A program made the position numbers and the translations under genes. A model generated the notes under the pieces. The model had not been told where the DNA came from. It made no database searches and saw only the letters and a program-made list of their open reading frames with translations. A DNA stretch of 64,000 nt from NCBI GenBank assembly GCA_017883385.1, contig JADGNQ010000007.1, positions 1 through 64,000 of the forward strand. Reading direction: 5' to 3'. The DNA comes from Candidatus Sulfotelmatobacter sp. Its GTDB lineage: Bacteria > Acidobacteriota > Terriglobia > Terriglobales > Acidobacteriaceae. Positions 26,837 to 36,370 of the stretch are shown here, piece after piece. Position 1 is the first letter of the stretch. The number at the start of each line of letters is the position of its first letter.

Positions 26837-29161
26837 ATGAGACGCCTGATGCGCCCGGCACTACTCTTGTTGCTGGTCGCGGTTCTAATACTCCCAGCCA
26901 TCTCCGCCGACAAAGCCAAGGATGTGTACCTCAAGGGGCAGGACGCGGAGGCTCGCCAGAACTACGAAGTGGCCTACAATTTCTACAAACAAGCCTACGA
27001 CCTGAAGCCGAAAGACCTGCGCTATCGTGCGTCATTCGAACGCATCCGTTTCGAGGCTGCGGCCTCGATTGTCCATCACGGACAAAAGCTGCGCGAGGAC
27101 GGGAAGCTGGACGACGCTTTAGCTGAGTTCCAAAGGGCTCTTGCCATCGATCCTTCCCTGTTCATCGCCAAGCAGGAACTGAACCGCACGCAGAAGCTCA
27201 TCAATGACCAGAAGAACCCTCCACCCCAGGCGGCTGGACCTCCGAGCAGCCTGGAGCGCAGGATCCATGAAGCCGCCGGACCCGTCGAACTGGCGGCCAT
27301 CTCGAGCGTCCCCATCACGGTCAAGATGCTCGCGACTAAATCCGATGTCGTCTACCGCACCGTCGGACAACTGGCCGGAATCAATGTGCTATTCGATCCC
27401 GACTACACCGCCAGAATCATCAATGTTGACCTCAATGGAGTGACTTTGGAAGAGGCGCTGGAGATCACGGCGCTGGAATCGAAGACCTTCTGGCGTCCCG
27501 TCACGCCGAACACAATTTTTGTGGCCCAGGACAATCCCGCCAAGCGCAAGGAACTGGAACAGAGCGTCCTCAAAACTTTTTATCTCACGAATCTTTCCCA
27601 GCCTACTGAGCTACAGGACGTGGTGAATGCAATTCGCGCCGTGCTGGATGTGCAGCGCGTGCAGCAATTGCTTTCCCAGAATGCCCTGGTCGTGCGCGGA
27701 ACGCCCGATCAGATCGCGCTGGCCGAAAAGCTCGTGGAGGATCTGGACAAGGCCCGTCCGGAAGTAATCGTCGACATCGCGGTCATGCAGGTGAGTAAAG
27801 ACCGGTCGCGCACGCTGGGGTTGAGCCCGCCCACCAGTGCCACCGTGACGCTGCAGAGCAATATCAGCAACACCACAACCACAACCACCACCCCGGGCAC
27901 GACTACAACTCCCACCGGCACGGGCACCGACGGCATCAACCTGAACAGCCTCGCCAACCTGAACGCGACGAACTTCCAGGTGACAATTCCCTCGGCGAAT
28001 CTGTCGACGATCATGTCCAACAGCGATACCAAGCTGTTGCAGAATCCGCAGATTCGCGCCCTCGACGGCCAGAAGGCTTCGCTGAAGATCGGCGATCGCG
28101 TGCCCGTGGCAACCGGTTCGTTCCAGCCCGGCATCGGTGGCGTCGGTATCAACCCGCTGGTCAATACCCAGTTCCAGTACTTGGATGTGGGCGTCAACAT
28201 CGACATCACGCCGCGCGTTCACGCCAACGGCGAAATCACCCTGAAGATGACCATGGATGTTTCGGCGGTTACCGGACAGCAGAACATTGGCGGCATCAGC
28301 CAGCCCATCATCGGACAGAGAAAAATTGAGAACGAGATTCGCTTGAAGGACGGCGAGGCCAATCTGCTCGGCGGAATCATGGAAGATCAGCAGACGAAGT
28401 CGCTGAGCGGAATTCCCGGGCTGGCGCAAATTCCGATCCTCAAATACTTGTTCGGGCAGACCCAACAGGACCACTCCGAGAACGAAATCATTTTCGCCAT
28501 CGTTCCCCACATCATCCGCGGAGCCGATGTAAACGAAATGAATCAGCGCCAGATTGACATCGGAACGGCGAACACCATCGAACTGCGGCATGTGAGCCGG
28601 CCCGCCGTGGCCCCGGCGAAAGCGGACTCTCAGGCCGCCCCGGCGCCGCCTGCGATTCAGCCCTCGATTCAACCTGCGAATCAACCTCCAGCTAGCCAGC
28701 CTCCTGCAGGTCAACCGACCGCCCCGAATTCTGCGGCCGTGGGCGGGACCCCCAGCTTCCTGTTCGATCCGCCGACCGTTCAAGCGACGAAGGGCAACAC
28801 CTTCGTCGTGAACCTGTTGATTTCCGGTGCTCAGAACATACATTCCATCCCCGTGCAGCTAAATTACGATCCGAAAATGCTGCAACTGGTGAACGTGTCG
28901 AATGGCGGCTTCCTCTCGCAGGATGGCCAAGTCGTAGGCATAGTTCACCGCGAGGATGAAGCCGTCGGGCAGTTGCAGATTACAGCCTCGCGGCCTCCCG
29001 GCGCTGGCGGAGTTTCCGGGCAAGGCTCCGTAGTCACGATGACTTTTCAAGCCAAGACAGACGGACAGACTCCCTTGACCATCACACGAGGCGGAGCGCG
29101 CGATCCCGGAGCCCAGGGCATCACGGTGAACGGGGCGCAAGCATCGGTGACCGTCCAGTAA
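26837..29161 (+). CDS. Secretin with N-terminal TPR and C-terminal cohesin domain
   Basis: A 774-residue exported protein. Residues ~1-22 are a signal peptide, and ~25-130 are TPR-like repeats (QNYEVAYNFYKQAYDLKP, LDDALAEFQRALAIDP). Residues ~150-335 are secretin N-domains (NVLFDPDYTARIINVDLNG). Residues ~375-570 form the secretin pore domain (LLQNPQIRALDGQKASLKIG, IDITPRVHANGEITLKM, EANLLGGIMED, GIPGLAQIPILKYLFG). A Pro/Ala/Gln linker (~595-645) leads to a cohesin-type domain (~645-774, NIHSIPVQLNYDPKMLQLV). Two pseudopilin genes follow, so it is probably the outer-membrane pore of a type II secretion or pilus-like system. Confidence 0.85.
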   Translation: MRRLMRPALLLLLVAVLILPAISADKAKDVYLKGQDAEARQNYEVAYNFYKQAYDLKPKDLRYRASFERIRFEAAASIVHHGQKLREDGKLDDALAEFQRALAIDPSLFIAKQELNRTQKLINDQKNPPPQAAGPPSSLERRIHEAAGPVELAAISSVPITVKMLATKSDVVYRTVGQLAGINVLFDPDYTARIINVDLNGVTLEEALEITALESKTFWRPVTPNTIFVAQDNPAKRKELEQSVLKTFYLTNLSQPTELQDVVNAIRAVLDVQRVQQLLSQNALVVRGTPDQIALAEKLVEDLDKARPEVIVDIAVMQVSKDRSRTLGLSPPTSATVTLQSNISNTTTTTTTPGTTTTPTGTGTDGINLNSLANLNATNFQVTIPSANLSTIMSNSDTKLLQNPQIRALDGQKASLKIGDRVPVATGSFQPGIGGVGINPLVNTQFQYLDVGVNIDITPRVHANGEITLKMTMDVSAVTGQQNIGGISQPIIGQRKIENEIRLKDGEANLLGGIMEDQQTKSLSGIPGLAQIPILKYLFGQTQQDHSENEIIFAIVPHIIRGADVNEMNQRQIDIGTANTIELRHVSRPAVAPAKADSQAAPAPPAIQPSIQPANQPPASQPPAGQPTAPNSAAVGGTPSFLFDPPTVQATKGNTFVVNLLISGAQNIHSIPVQLNYDPKMLQLVNVSNGGFLSQDGQVVGIVHREDEAVGQLQITASRPPGAGGVSGQGSVVTMTFQAKTDGQTPLTITRGGARDPGAQGITVNGAQASVTVQ

Positions 29162-29183
29162 AGGTGAGCAAAGTTCCAGGTCC

Positions 29184-29272
29184 CAGCCGCGAAGTGGCGA
29201 CATGAGAAAGCCCGGCACGGAAGTGCCGGGGGAGAGGCGGGAAACCCTCATGAGTCCCGCAGGGACGGCACA
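29184..29272 (+). repeat. Direct repeat family B, copy 1 (before the pseudopilins)
   Basis: About 90 bases with the hairpin cccggcac-ggaa-gtgccggg region (29211-29230) and the end gagtcccgcagggacggcac. A second copy in the same orientation is at 30485-30575, so the two bracket the pseudopilin gene pair. Confidence 0.75.
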
Positions 29273-29336
29273 GGTTCTTACGCACCGAGGAACATCGCCG
29301 CGATTACATGCGTTCGAGCGAACAAGAAGACGAACT

Positions 29337-29819
29337 ATGACGCTACCGAGCTTCCAACCCGGGGTGAGCGCGAAGCCCGAACGGGGCTTTACGCTCCTTG
29401 AGTTGATCGTCGCCGCGACGATCCTGTCGATTCTCACGCTCATGGCGTTGCCCCTGGCTCGGGTCACGATTCAGCGCGAACGGGAGAAACAACTCCGGCA
29501 GGCGCTGTGGGAGATGCGCGACGCCATCGACCGCTATAAGGACGCTGCCGATCGGGGCGCGTTTCAACCCAAGCTTGACAGCCAGGGCTATCCGCCCGAC
29601 CTGGAGACGCTGGTCAAGGGCGTTGAAATCCAAGGCGGCAAGAAGGTCCGCTTTCTGCGTTCTATTCCTACTGACCCCATGACCAAAAGCAAGGAGTGGG
29701 GCTTGCGCTCCATGCAGGATGATCCTGACTCTGACTCCTGGGGCGGGCAGGCCGTCTTCGACGTCTATACCAAGTCGCAGGGTACCGCGCTCGACGACAC
29801 GAAATACAAGGACTGGTAA
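29337..29819 (+). CDS. Pseudopilin, type II secretion (GspG-like)
   Basis: About 160 residues from the ATG at 29337. An earlier frame start at 29202 lies inside a dispersed repeat and is not used. The prepilin signal is KPERG/FTLLELIVAATILSI, with cleavage after Gly and Glu at +5. The rest has the GspG-like pattern of long helix (REKQLRQALWEMRDAIDRYKD), then GYPPDLETLVKG and IPTDPMTKSKEWGLRS. It is a minor or major pseudopilin of the secretion system to which the upstream secretin belongs. It abuts the next pseudopilin gene with no spacer. Confidence 0.82.
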   Translation: MTLPSFQPGVSAKPERGFTLLELIVAATILSILTLMALPLARVTIQREREKQLRQALWEMRDAIDRYKDAADRGAFQPKLDSQGYPPDLETLVKGVEIQGGKKVRFLRSIPTDPMTKSKEWGLRSMQDDPDSDSWGGQAVFDVYTKSQGTALDDTKYKDW

Positions 29820-30299
29820 ATGCCAAGGGCCGCGAACGAACTGGGGTGCCGCGTGGACGGGTCCGGAGGAATCCGGCAGTCGGCGCTGCGCGCGCTTGTA
29901 CATCGCAAGCGACGAAACCGCGCCCACGGTTTTACTCTGCTCGAACTGATGATCGTCATCAGCATCGTCATGATCCTGATGGCAGTCGCCGTCCCGATGT
30001 ACAACCAGTCGATTGTGCAGGCGCGGGAGTCGGTTCTACGATCCAACCTGAACACATTGCGCAACGTCATCCAGCAGTTCACTCTCGACAAGCAGAAAGC
30101 CCCGCAGTCGCTCGACGACCTGAAGCAGGCGGGCTATTTACGCGACGTTCCGACCGATCCCATGACCCGGCTTCCCAATTGGGAGGTGGTGCAGGAAGAC
30201 GTGATGATGGCCGTGGACCAGCAGGAACCCGGCATCACTGACGTTCACTCAGCCTCCAGCGGCACCGCGAGCAACGGAGAAGCCTACAGCACCTGGTGA
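29820..30299 (+). CDS. Second pseudopilin (GspG/type IV pilin-like)
   Basis: A 159-residue protein that begins immediately after the stop of the first pseudopilin (TAA at 29817, ATG at 29820). It has a long leader of ~37 residues before the cleavage site AHG/FTLLELMIVISIVMI. A GTG at 29853 would give a shorter leader. After the N-terminal helix it has LRNVIQQFTLDKQKAPQSLDD and VPTDPMTRLPNWEVV, parallel to its neighbour. It is likely a pilus subunit of the same machine. The 3' side is followed by repeats. Confidence 0.8.
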   Translation: MPRAANELGCRVDGSGGIRQSALRALVHRKRRNRAHGFTLLELMIVISIVMILMAVAVPMYNQSIVQARESVLRSNLNTLRNVIQQFTLDKQKAPQSLDDLKQAGYLRDVPTDPMTRLPNWEVVQEDVMMAVDQQEPGITDVHSASSGTASNGEAYSTW

Positions 30300-30979
30300 T
30301 TCAGGTCGAGTCCCTCTGCACGCAACCTGTGATCACTTGACCCTCCGAAGCGCCTGCTGCAAACCCTGTCATGCTGAGCGAAGCAGTTGCCATCGCGAAG
30401 CGAAGGCAACTGCGCAGTCGAAGCATCCCTACCCGCGCGCCGCCCTCGAATCCCCGCTGAGGTAGAGTCAGAATCTGCCAAAATGCCAGCCGCGCAGCGG
30501 CGATATGTGAAAGCCCGGCACGGCAGTGCCGGGTGGCGTAGGGAAGGACATCGCGAGTCCCGACAGGGACGGCACAAGCTGACGCACGCCCTCACTTGCC
30601 CTTCAAGACTTTCCACAGCCCCCATGTGACATCTGACCTTGTGTCTCGCACGAGAAGAGCAGATCATTGCCAAGGCGGATGCGGTGTACGCACCTACCGC
30701 GAAAAACGGTGCAAGTCCTTTGTTGTCAAGATTTTGACCTCTAAACCCTTGGGGCTCAAGATTTTGCAGACCATTTTTGCAGACCCCGCCCCAGTCAAGG
30801 GTTTTCAAGGGGTGGGGGGAAGGGGGGGGTACCACCAATTCACGCCAGATTCCCTGAAATCTCCCCAGACACAAAGGCGCGTCTATGGCCCTCCTCAGAC
30901 TTTTTTTCGCAAGAGATTCCCACAGCAACTCAGAGAGCGTTCGACCAGGCAACAACTCCATCCAGAGAGGCTTGAAATC
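30300..30979. other. Repeat-rich gene-free region
   Basis: 680 bases without a supported gene. Features: an 8-bp inverted repeat at 30384-30412 (cagttgcc / ggcaactg) inside the sequence tgtcatgctgagcgaag; family B repeat copy 2 at 30485-30575; and a G-rich tract at 30808-30830 (several runs of 4-8 G). The minus-strand open frame over this region lacks any recognisable protein content. Confidence 0.6.
30485..30575 (+). repeat. Direct repeat family B, copy 2 (after the pseudopilins)
   Basis: Matches 29184-29272 over most of its length. It has the hairpin cccggcac...gtgccggg at 30514-30533 and the end gagtcccgacagggacggcac. Confidence 0.75.
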
Positions 30980-33900
30980 CTAGAACGATAACCTTGCACT
31001 CAGCTGAATCTGTCTGCCCGGAGTTGTCGTCTCCGTGATGGTTCCAAACTGCGGCGTGTTCACGAAACGGTCAGGCGTCCCCAGGTTGGTGTGGTTGAGA
31101 GCGTTGAAGAACTCACCGCGGAATTGAAATTTCGCGCGCTCCGACAGGATGAAGTCCCGCACCACCGCGAAATCGAGCGTCTGCATCCCCGGACCATACA
31201 CCGAATTCCGGCCCACGTTGCCGAACGTGTAAGCAGGAGGCGCGGCGAATGCTGCCGTGTTGAACCAGCTCGTGGCACTGCGTGTGCCGGACGGGAAGAT
31301 CGGCTGTCCCGTGAGGTTGGCGCGAATTGGATTCTCTCCCAGCACCGTTCCCGAGTTCGCCGTGTCCCCAAACACGGAGATCGTGAACGGAAAGCCGGTC
31401 TGCACCTGATAAACGGTGGAGAGATGCCAGTCTTTGCTCACGGCGCGCACCAGACCCGCGTGATCCCATGCCGGGATTTCGTAGACCGCACTGAGCGCAA
31501 AGCGGTGACGCACGTCGCAGGCCGGACCGCGCTCCGCCGCGAGATTACTGCTGTTCTGCGGGATTGAAGATTCGAACATCGGCGAGCGGAAATCCGGCGC
31601 GTTGCTGAGATCCTTCGCCCAGGTGTAGTTTGCGAGGAAGGTAAGCCCCTTGGAGTAGCGACGGCGAACGTTCACGTATCCCGCGTCGTACCAGCTCTGC
31701 GCCGTGTCTTCCAGCAGGTTGATCGTGCTGACGGGAAAGCACATCTGATCGGTTGGGCAGCCGCTCGCGGGCGGAGCATATATCACACTCGACGGCAACA
31801 CCGAGCCAGGCACAAAGCTGATTTTGGGAAAGGGACGCCGGGGCCCAATCGCTCCTGGTCCCGGAGGCGCGTTGTTGATCAGATGCGCGCGCTGCAAGTG
31901 CACGCCGTGCGATCCAAGATATCCGATCTCAAGCGTAGTCTGATGGCCAAGACTCTTTTCCACGGAGGTGCTCCACTGCTCGATGTATTGGGACGGAGCG
32001 TGAGGATCCATCGCAGTGAAGCTCACCGTGGTCTGGCCCAACACCGCAGGACCGAAGTTGAGTTGGTTCGCCAGGATCGAAGCCGCGGGCGTGAAGTTAT
32101 CGCTCTGCTGGGTCTCCGGAAAAACGTACGGGACATTGTGCCGCTGGTTGCACCAGGTATTCATGTCAACGGGCGTGAAGAAGATGCCGTAGGCTCCGTG
32201 CAGAACGATGCCCCGATCAGGAAACGCCTTCGAAATACCGAAGCGTGGAGCGAAGTTGTGCGGGTTGGCATACCTCAGGCCCTTGGGAAATCCATTCTGT
32301 CCCCCGATGAACACCGCCGGCGTTCCGTTCTCGAAGGTGAGGTTGGAGTTCGTGTAGCTGATGTCGACCAGCGGTTTCATGAATTCGTAACGCAGTCCCA
32401 TCTCAATGGTAGTCGTGGCATTCAAGTGAAAACTGTCTTGCACAAAGCCATCCGCATACCACTGCCGCAGTTGCATCTGCGGAATACCTGCCTGGCGCTG
32501 CTTTACTGCCGGCAAGCCGAGTAAAAAACTCGCCAGGCCCGAGCCAGTCCCGTCGTTCGTGCCATTGTCCGTGGTGAATCCATTGGTGAACTGGTAGTAG
32601 CCCCGGTTCTGAAAGAATCCCCACATCGGCCAGATGTAGCGCCGGTAGCTGCCGCCGAACTGGAGGGTATGACGTCCGTGCTGCCAACTGAGCGCGTCGC
32701 GGCCTTCCGCAAGCGTGTCCCAGGCCTTCATGGGCGTCGCCGAGTAGTTGTCTCCCATAGGAGAGTAGCCTTGCACGTTGAAGAACGGAGCGCCGAACGC
32801 CCCCGGACCACCGAAGCCGACTCCCTGAATGTTGAGTTGCGTCACGATGTCGTTGGTGTACGCATTCTGGTCGTAGCGATGCATGGCTAATCGTGAGGCC
32901 GTGAGCGACGCGGTGTTCACCAGGCTCGGGCTCAGGACGCGCGTCCAGGAGAGGTTGCCTTGCTGCGCGAAGTTGTCGTTGAAAGATCCGAAACCGGGCA
33001 GCAGCGTGCCTACGCCTCCGGGAGGCATTTCTCCCGGCATGAATCCGGTCTCAGCACTAAGCGAGTAACGTCCGGTGATGGTATCGCCGCGAGCCAGAAT
33101 CTGATCCACACGTATCGTCCCCTGGTTGTTGACCTCGAGTTCGTTGCGCGCGTCCATATAGTTGTTGCAGTCCAAACCTGCTCCAACAACACCCGGACTT
33201 CCCATCGACGCCGCGCCGCAGGGCATCGCCATCCCCATCATCAGGTTCGGCTGCGGCACGAATCTCTGCAGGAATGTCTGCGCCGCGGTGTTGATGCGGC
33301 TCTGGGGAATCTTGTTGAGCGTACCACCGTCCTGGAACTGGGCGCGGCTGTTGGTGGGGTCATAGATATTCACGCCACTCATGGAGAAATCGCCGTTGAT
33401 TTCATCCGGAGTTGGAACCGTATCAATCATCGTGTCGGTCATCGCATGGCGGAACCCCTCGTAGTTGGCAAAGAAGAAGGTCCGGTCATGGCGGATCGGT
33501 CCGCCGAACGAGGCGCCGAAGTTGTTCTGCACCATGTGGTTGTTGCCCATGGAGTCGAAAGTCGTGGCATCCATTGCGCCATTGCGCAGAAACTCGTAGA
33601 CCGTCCCGTGAAACTTGTTTGAACCGGAGCGTGTGACGATGTTGACCTGGCCGCCTCCAGCGCCTCCCATAGCCGCGGAGTAACTTCCGGTCTGGACTTT
33701 GAATTCCTGCACTGCGTCGGGTGAAGGGCTCAAGTTCAGAGTATTGAAAGTGGGATCAGTGTCGGTGGTCCCGTCGAGCAAGAAGTAGTTCGCGTTCGGC
33801 CGGTTGCCGCCGATGCTCACAGCAGAACGCTGTCCCGGACGCCAGTACAGCGGATTCATGTTGCCCGTTTGTGCGCCATGGCTGATATGCGCGCCGGGGA

Positions 33901-34357
33901 CGGTCAACATCAGGTCGATCAGCATGCGACCGTTAAGCGGAAGGTCATGGACCGCGACCGGCTCAATGACTTCTCCCACGGACGAGTCTGTGGGATGGAG
34001 CGCGGGCGCGACTTCGCTCACTTGGACAACGTTCTTTACGGAGGCCACTTTGAGGCTGAGGGTAAGCACCATCTGCTGCCCGACCTCAAGCCGTAAGGTC
34101 TGGCTGAGTGTCGAAAATCCGGAGGCCTCCACCTTGAGCTCATAGTCACCCGGAGGCAATCCGGCGATTTCAAAAATCCCCTGGCCGTTGCTGGGAACAT
34201 GGCGCACGGCGTGCGTACTCGAAGAGGTGAGTTCTACTTCGGCGCCGGCGAATGCCTTGCCCTGAGGATCGGAAATGGTTCCGCCCAGAACGGCATAGTT
34301 GCTTTGGCAAAAGGCCGACGCAGAGATCAGGCAGAAAACTAACACTAACTTGCGCAC
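30980..34357 (-). CDS. Oar-type TonB-dependent outer-membrane receptor
   Basis: A 1125-residue protein with a signal peptide (KLVLVFCLISASAFCQ) and a carboxypeptidase-regulatory-like Ig domain (~22-105, VLGGTISDPQGKAFAGAEV, GIFEIAGLPPGDYELKVEA). A TonB plug follows (~115-230, VHDLPLNGRMLIDLMLTVPG, PSPDAVQEFKVQTGSYSAAM), then a large beta-barrel to the C-terminal aromatic end (RQIQLSARLSF). This is the Oar/carboxypeptidase-plug architecture expanded in Acidobacteriota for uptake of large substrates. The GTG at 34357 is used because no ATG fits. It is divergent from hutU. Confidence 0.9.
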   Translation of the reverse strand: MRKLVLVFCLISASAFCQSNYAVLGGTISDPQGKAFAGAEVELTSSSTHAVRHVPSNGQGIFEIAGLPPGDYELKVEASGFSTLSQTLRLEVGQQMVLTLSLKVASVKNVVQVSEVAPALHPTDSSVGEVIEPVAVHDLPLNGRMLIDLMLTVPGAHISHGAQTGNMNPLYWRPGQRSAVSIGGNRPNANYFLLDGTTDTDPTFNTLNLSPSPDAVQEFKVQTGSYSAAMGGAGGGQVNIVTRSGSNKFHGTVYEFLRNGAMDATTFDSMGNNHMVQNNFGASFGGPIRHDRTFFFANYEGFRHAMTDTMIDTVPTPDEINGDFSMSGVNIYDPTNSRAQFQDGGTLNKIPQSRINTAAQTFLQRFVPQPNLMMGMAMPCGAASMGSPGVVGAGLDCNNYMDARNELEVNNQGTIRVDQILARGDTITGRYSLSAETGFMPGEMPPGGVGTLLPGFGSFNDNFAQQGNLSWTRVLSPSLVNTASLTASRLAMHRYDQNAYTNDIVTQLNIQGVGFGGPGAFGAPFFNVQGYSPMGDNYSATPMKAWDTLAEGRDALSWQHGRHTLQFGGSYRRYIWPMWGFFQNRGYYQFTNGFTTDNGTNDGTGSGLASFLLGLPAVKQRQAGIPQMQLRQWYADGFVQDSFHLNATTTIEMGLRYEFMKPLVDISYTNSNLTFENGTPAVFIGGQNGFPKGLRYANPHNFAPRFGISKAFPDRGIVLHGAYGIFFTPVDMNTWCNQRHNVPYVFPETQQSDNFTPAASILANQLNFGPAVLGQTTVSFTAMDPHAPSQYIEQWSTSVEKSLGHQTTLEIGYLGSHGVHLQRAHLINNAPPGPGAIGPRRPFPKISFVPGSVLPSSVIYAPPASGCPTDQMCFPVSTINLLEDTAQSWYDAGYVNVRRRYSKGLTFLANYTWAKDLSNAPDFRSPMFESSIPQNSSNLAAERGPACDVRHRFALSAVYEIPAWDHAGLVRAVSKDWHLSTVYQVQTGFPFTISVFGDTANSGTVLGENPIRANLTGQPIFPSGTRSATSWFNTAAFAAPPAYTFGNVGRNSVYGPGMQTLDFAVVRDFILSERAKFQFRGEFFNALNHTNLGTPDRFVNTPQFGTITETTTPGRQIQLSARLSF

Positions 34358-34599
34358 ACCACACCCCCACAGTAACGGCTAGTACGACCCAGGTCGCGAT
34401 ACAGCCCTCGGCGCGTAGAACACGCCGAAAGCTGTCAGACACGTCGGTCGAACATTGAACCGTAGAGAGGATGAGTGGGGCAATAATGCAAAAGAACTAA
34501 CATTGGTCCACAGCACTTCGGCGCTACGCTGTTACCCAGATCCACCTCGACGGCCGTTGCAAGTTGTACGGATCTGCGCCCAACAAGTAACATTTATCC

Positions 34600-36285
34600 A
34601 TGCCCGTCGAAGCTGATCTCACCCAAGCCCCCGCGTCCATTCGCGCGCCGCGCGGCAACACCATTACTTGTAAAGGGTGGCAGCAGGAAGCTGCCATGCG
34701 CATGCTGATGAACAATCTCGACGAAGAGGTCGCCGAGCGTCCGAAAGACCTTGTTGTCTATGGCGGAACGGGCCGTGCGGCGCGGAGTTGGGAAGCCTAC
34801 CGTGCCATCGTCGAGACCCTTAAGAAGCTGGAGAACGATGAGACATTGCTGGTGCAGTCGGGCAAACCCGTGGGCGTGTTTAAGACACACGATCACGCGC
34901 CCCGCGTTTTGATTGCGAATTCGAATCTGGTAGGACACTGGTCGAACTGGGAGAAATTCAACGAACTGGAGCGCGCTGGGCTGATGATGTACGGGCAGAT
35001 GACCGCCGGTTCATGGATCTACATCGGGTCGCAGGGAATTGTGCAGGGTACGTTTGAGACTTTTTCTGCCGCAGGCGAGAAGCATTTTGGTGGAGATCTC
35101 GCCGGCAAGCTGATTGTCTCGGGTGGAATGGGCGGGATGGGCGGCGCTCAGCCGCTGGCGGCGACTATGACCGGCGCGGCGTTTCTAGGGATTGACGTCG
35201 ATCCGGAACGAATTAAGAAGCGCCTGAAAACTGGATATTGCGACTTCATGGTGACCACGCTCGACGAGGCGCTGCGCATTCTGAAGAATGCGGTGCGCAA
35301 GAAGGAGAATGTTTCCGTCGGGCTGGTTGGGAATTGCGCTGACGTGATTCCGGAACTGGCCGAGCGCGGCGTCGTCCCCGACATCCTGACCGACCAGACT
35401 TCGGCGCACGATCCGCTGAACGGGTATGTCCCCAACGGCATGACGTTCGAATCGGCTCTGGAGCTACGCAATCGCGATCCCCATGCGTATCAGGAAAGAT
35501 CGCTCGACGCCATGGCGCGGCACGTGGAAGGCATGTTGCGCCTGCAGAAGATGGGCTCAGTCACGTTCGACTACGGCAACAACATCCGGACGTTTGCATT
35601 TCAGCGAGGCGTGAAGAATGCCTACGACTTCCCCGGATTCGTGCCTGCGTATATTCGCCCGCTGTTTTGCGAAGGGCGCGGACCATTCCGCTGGGTGGCG
35701 CTGTCGGGCGAACCGTCGGACATCCATGTAACGGACGAGTTGGTCTTGGAATTGTTTCCCGAGAATCGCATACTGCGTCGTTGGATTGATCTGGCGCGCA
35801 AGCGCATCAAGTTCCAGGGCCTGCCAGCGCGCATCTGCTGGCTTGGCTATGGCGAGCGCGCGCAATTTGGCCTGGCTATGAACGATCTGGTGAAGAAGGG
35901 CAAGATCAAGGCTCCCATCGTGATTGGCCGCGATCATCTCGATTGCGGCTCGGTGGCGTCTCCGTACCGCGAAACCGAAAGCATGAAAGACGGCTCGGAC
36001 GCCGTCGCCGACTGGCCGTTGCTCAATGCTTTATTGAATACAGCTGCGGGCGCGTCGTGGGTTTCGATTCACAACGGCGGTGGCGTGGGCATCGGATATT
36101 CGCTGCACGCCGGACAGGTCACCGTAGCTGACGGTACAGACGAGATGGCCAAGCGCATCGAGCGCGTGCTGACCACGGATCCGGGCATGGGCGTGATCCG
36201 GCACGTGGACGCGGGGTATGACGAGGCGAAGGAGTTTGCGAAGAGAACGGGTGTTAGGGTGCCGATGGAGACTGCTGGTCGTTAG
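34600..36285 (+). CDS. hutU: Urocanate hydratase
   Basis: A 561-residue enzyme of full length. The NAD-binding segment is [11 protein letters not shown] (175-185) and the catalytic Cys413 lies in [11 protein letters not shown] (Cys410 in the Pseudomonas enzyme). It converts urocanate to 4-imidazolone-5-propionate in histidine breakdown and uses NAD+ as an electrophilic cofactor. The next pathway enzyme, imidazolonepropionase, is at 37731, but a xylanase gene on the opposite strand separates them. Histidine ammonia-lyase (hutH) is not in the window. Confidence 0.96.
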   Translation: MPVEADLTQAPASIRAPRGNTITCKGWQQEAAMRMLMNNLDEEVAERPKDLVVYGGTGRAARSWEAYRAIVETLKKLENDETLLVQSGKPVGVFKTHDHAPRVLIANSNLVGHWSNWEKFNELERAGLMMYGQMTAGSWIYIGSQGIVQGTFETFSAAGEKHFGGDLAGKLIVSGGMGGMGGAQPLAATMTGAAFLGIDVDPERIKKRLKTGYCDFMVTTLDEALRILKNAVRKKENVSVGLVGNCADVIPELAERGVVPDILTDQTSAHDPLNGYVPNGMTFESALELRNRDPHAYQERSLDAMARHVEGMLRLQKMGSVTFDYGNNIRTFAFQRGVKNAYDFPGFVPAYIRPLFCEGRGPFRWVALSGEPSDIHVTDELVLELFPENRILRRWIDLARKRIKFQGLPARICWLGYGERAQFGLAMNDLVKKGKIKAPIVIGRDHLDCGSVASPYRETESMKDGSDAVADWPLLNALLNTAAGASWVSIHNGGGVGIGYSLHAGQVTVADGTDEMAKRIERVLTTDPGMGVIRHVDAGYDEAKEFAKRTGVRVPMETAGR

Positions 36286-36336
36286 TCGTTGGCGGATGCT
36301 TTCGACTTTTCGTTCTTCCCCGGGCTTTGCCTGGCT

Positions 36337-36358
36337 GGACAGCCGAAGGCGGCTGTCC
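36337..36358. repeat. Hairpin family C, copy 1
   Basis: ggacagcc and ggctgtcc form a perfect 8-bp stem around the loop gaaggc, followed by cccaca. The same loop and following bases occur at 55589-55610. It sits between the convergent hutU and xylanase genes and may act as a two-way transcription end. Confidence 0.7.
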
Positions 36359-36370
36359 CCACATGAGTCG

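Noticed and set aside
30284-30961. A 225-residue open frame on the minus strand
   Set aside because: It runs through repeats and the G-rich tract, has no signal of a protein family and no ribosome-binding site.
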